Shown here in pieces: positions 7,133 through 7,458 of a stretch of DNA of 7,458 bases (positions within the stretch are counted from its first letter, which is position 1; each line of letters starts with the position of its first letter). The position numbers and the translations under genes were made by a program. Source of the stretch: Cocleimonas sp. (GTDB lineage Bacteria > Pseudomonadota > Gammaproteobacteria > Thiotrichales > Thiotrichaceae); NCBI GenBank assembly GCA_023146675.1, contig JAGLBQ010000141.1:1-7458 (forward strand), read 5' to 3'. The notes under the pieces were generated by a model. The model saw nothing but the letters and a program-made list of their open reading frames with translations, did not search any database and had not been told where the DNA came from.

Positions 7133-7458
7133 ATGAAAAATAATAATCCAGTTATAAAGCGACACTATAAATTATTGATGGCTACTGCAATAAGCATTGC
7201 CTTATCAGGTTGTACCACGACAGATTCACTTTATGCTGAATATGATGAAAATTGTGAGATACCACAGCCTAAAGTTAAGATAGTGGAGAAGGTGAAAATA
7301 GTTGAGAAAATTAAGATAAAAAAAGAAGTGATAGTCAAGTATAAGACGAAGTATAAAACAAAATATAAAACTAAAGTTGTTACCAAAGTAGTGAATAAGG
7401 TTGATCGTCAGATCATACGCGGTATTCGTTGGGAGCCAGCGGTTTATTTTGGTTTTGA
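7133..7458 (+). CDS. OmpA/Pal-like outer-membrane lipoprotein with Lys-rich repeat linker (3' truncated)
   Basis: The frame is open for 108 codons and two bases, and runs off the window. The N-terminus is a lipoprotein signal: basic residues (K9, R10, H11, K13), a hydrophobic core, and lipobox LSGC with the lipidated cysteine at C27. Thr, not Asp, follows at +2, so sorting to the outer membrane is expected. Residues 47-91 form a very basic linker (17 Lys in 45 residues) built of KVKIVE and KYKT repeats. The last residues, RWEPAVYFGF followed by GA (Asp or Glu), match the first strand of OmpA-like domains (hydrophobic-x-F-x-F-D), which bind peptidoglycan via diaminopimelate. Only the beginning of that domain is present, so the family call is an inference. 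The 92-base gap after the large gene, with its own ribosome binding site, suggests co-transcription. Role proposed: tether between outer membrane and cell wall. Confidence 0.8.
   Translation, partial: MKNNNPVIKRHYKLLMATAISIALSGCTTTDSLYAEYDENCEIPQPKVKIVEKVKIVEKIKIKKEVIVKYKTKYKTKYKTKVVTKVVNKVDRQIIRGIRWEPAVYFGF
7271..7318 (+). repeat. tandem KVKIVE-coding repeat in the lipoprotein linker
   Basis: Codons 47-52 and 53-58 both encode KVKIVE, and codons 59-62 (KIKI) continue a degraded third copy. The DNA copies differ at several third positions, so the amino-acid pattern, alternating Lys with Val or Ile, appears to be what is kept. Confidence 0.6.
7337..7372 (+). repeat. three tandem 12-base KYKT-coding repeats
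   Basis: Codons 69-72, 73-76 and 77-80 each encode KYKT (7337-7348, 7349-7360, 7361-7372). Synonymous differences between copies (for example ACG, ACA and ACT for Thr) show that this is not a very recent duplication. The stretch alternates Lys with Tyr or Thr, which favours an extended, positively charged linker. Confidence 0.7.

Noticed and set aside
7117..7143. ATG 7117 as an alternative start for the lipoprotein gene
   Set aside because: It is in another frame and reaches a stop after eight codons.

Overview
The window comes from an AT-rich bacterium with a Gram-negative cell envelope. Signal-peptide-bearing outer-membrane and lipoprotein genes dominate it. The big protein looks most like DUF11/SdrB-type outer-membrane proteins of Gammaproteobacteria (sulfur-oxidising Thiotrichales-like lineages come to mind). 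That taxonomic guess rests on remembered family resemblance and AT-rich codon use, so it is low confidence.

Layout. Bases 1-42 may hold the last 13 codons of an upstream gene, overlapped by a terminator-like hairpin. Bases 43-638 are AT-rich and carry no convincing protein gene. They contain a strong orphan rho-independent terminator (436-470), several small inverted repeats and, at best, a weak promoter for the next gene. Bases 639-7040 are one very large intact gene (2133 aa). It encodes a secreted, multidomain outer-membrane protein: signal peptide, two DUF11-like modules, a beta-domain with an ETGPNTG motif, a CnaB/SdrB-like module, a third DUF11 module, a second SdrB-like module, a possible SPOR-like segment, two Ig-like modules (the second Big-1/invasin-like), a roughly 780-residue beta-rich outer-membrane barrel, and a 50-residue charged tail. 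After a 92-base gap, a second gene starts at 7133 and runs off the window end. It encodes a lipoprotein with a lysine-rich repeat linker that leads into what looks like the first strand of an OmpA-like peptidoglycan-binding domain.

Working together (inference). The two genes lie in the same direction with a short gap and no strong terminator between them, so they probably form one transcription unit. The first would make a large surface adhesin or envelope structural protein anchored by its own barrel. The second would make an outer-membrane lipoprotein that grips peptidoglycan. Together they would form an outer-membrane surface module tethered to the cell wall. No mobile element, tRNA, rRNA or CRISPR array was seen.
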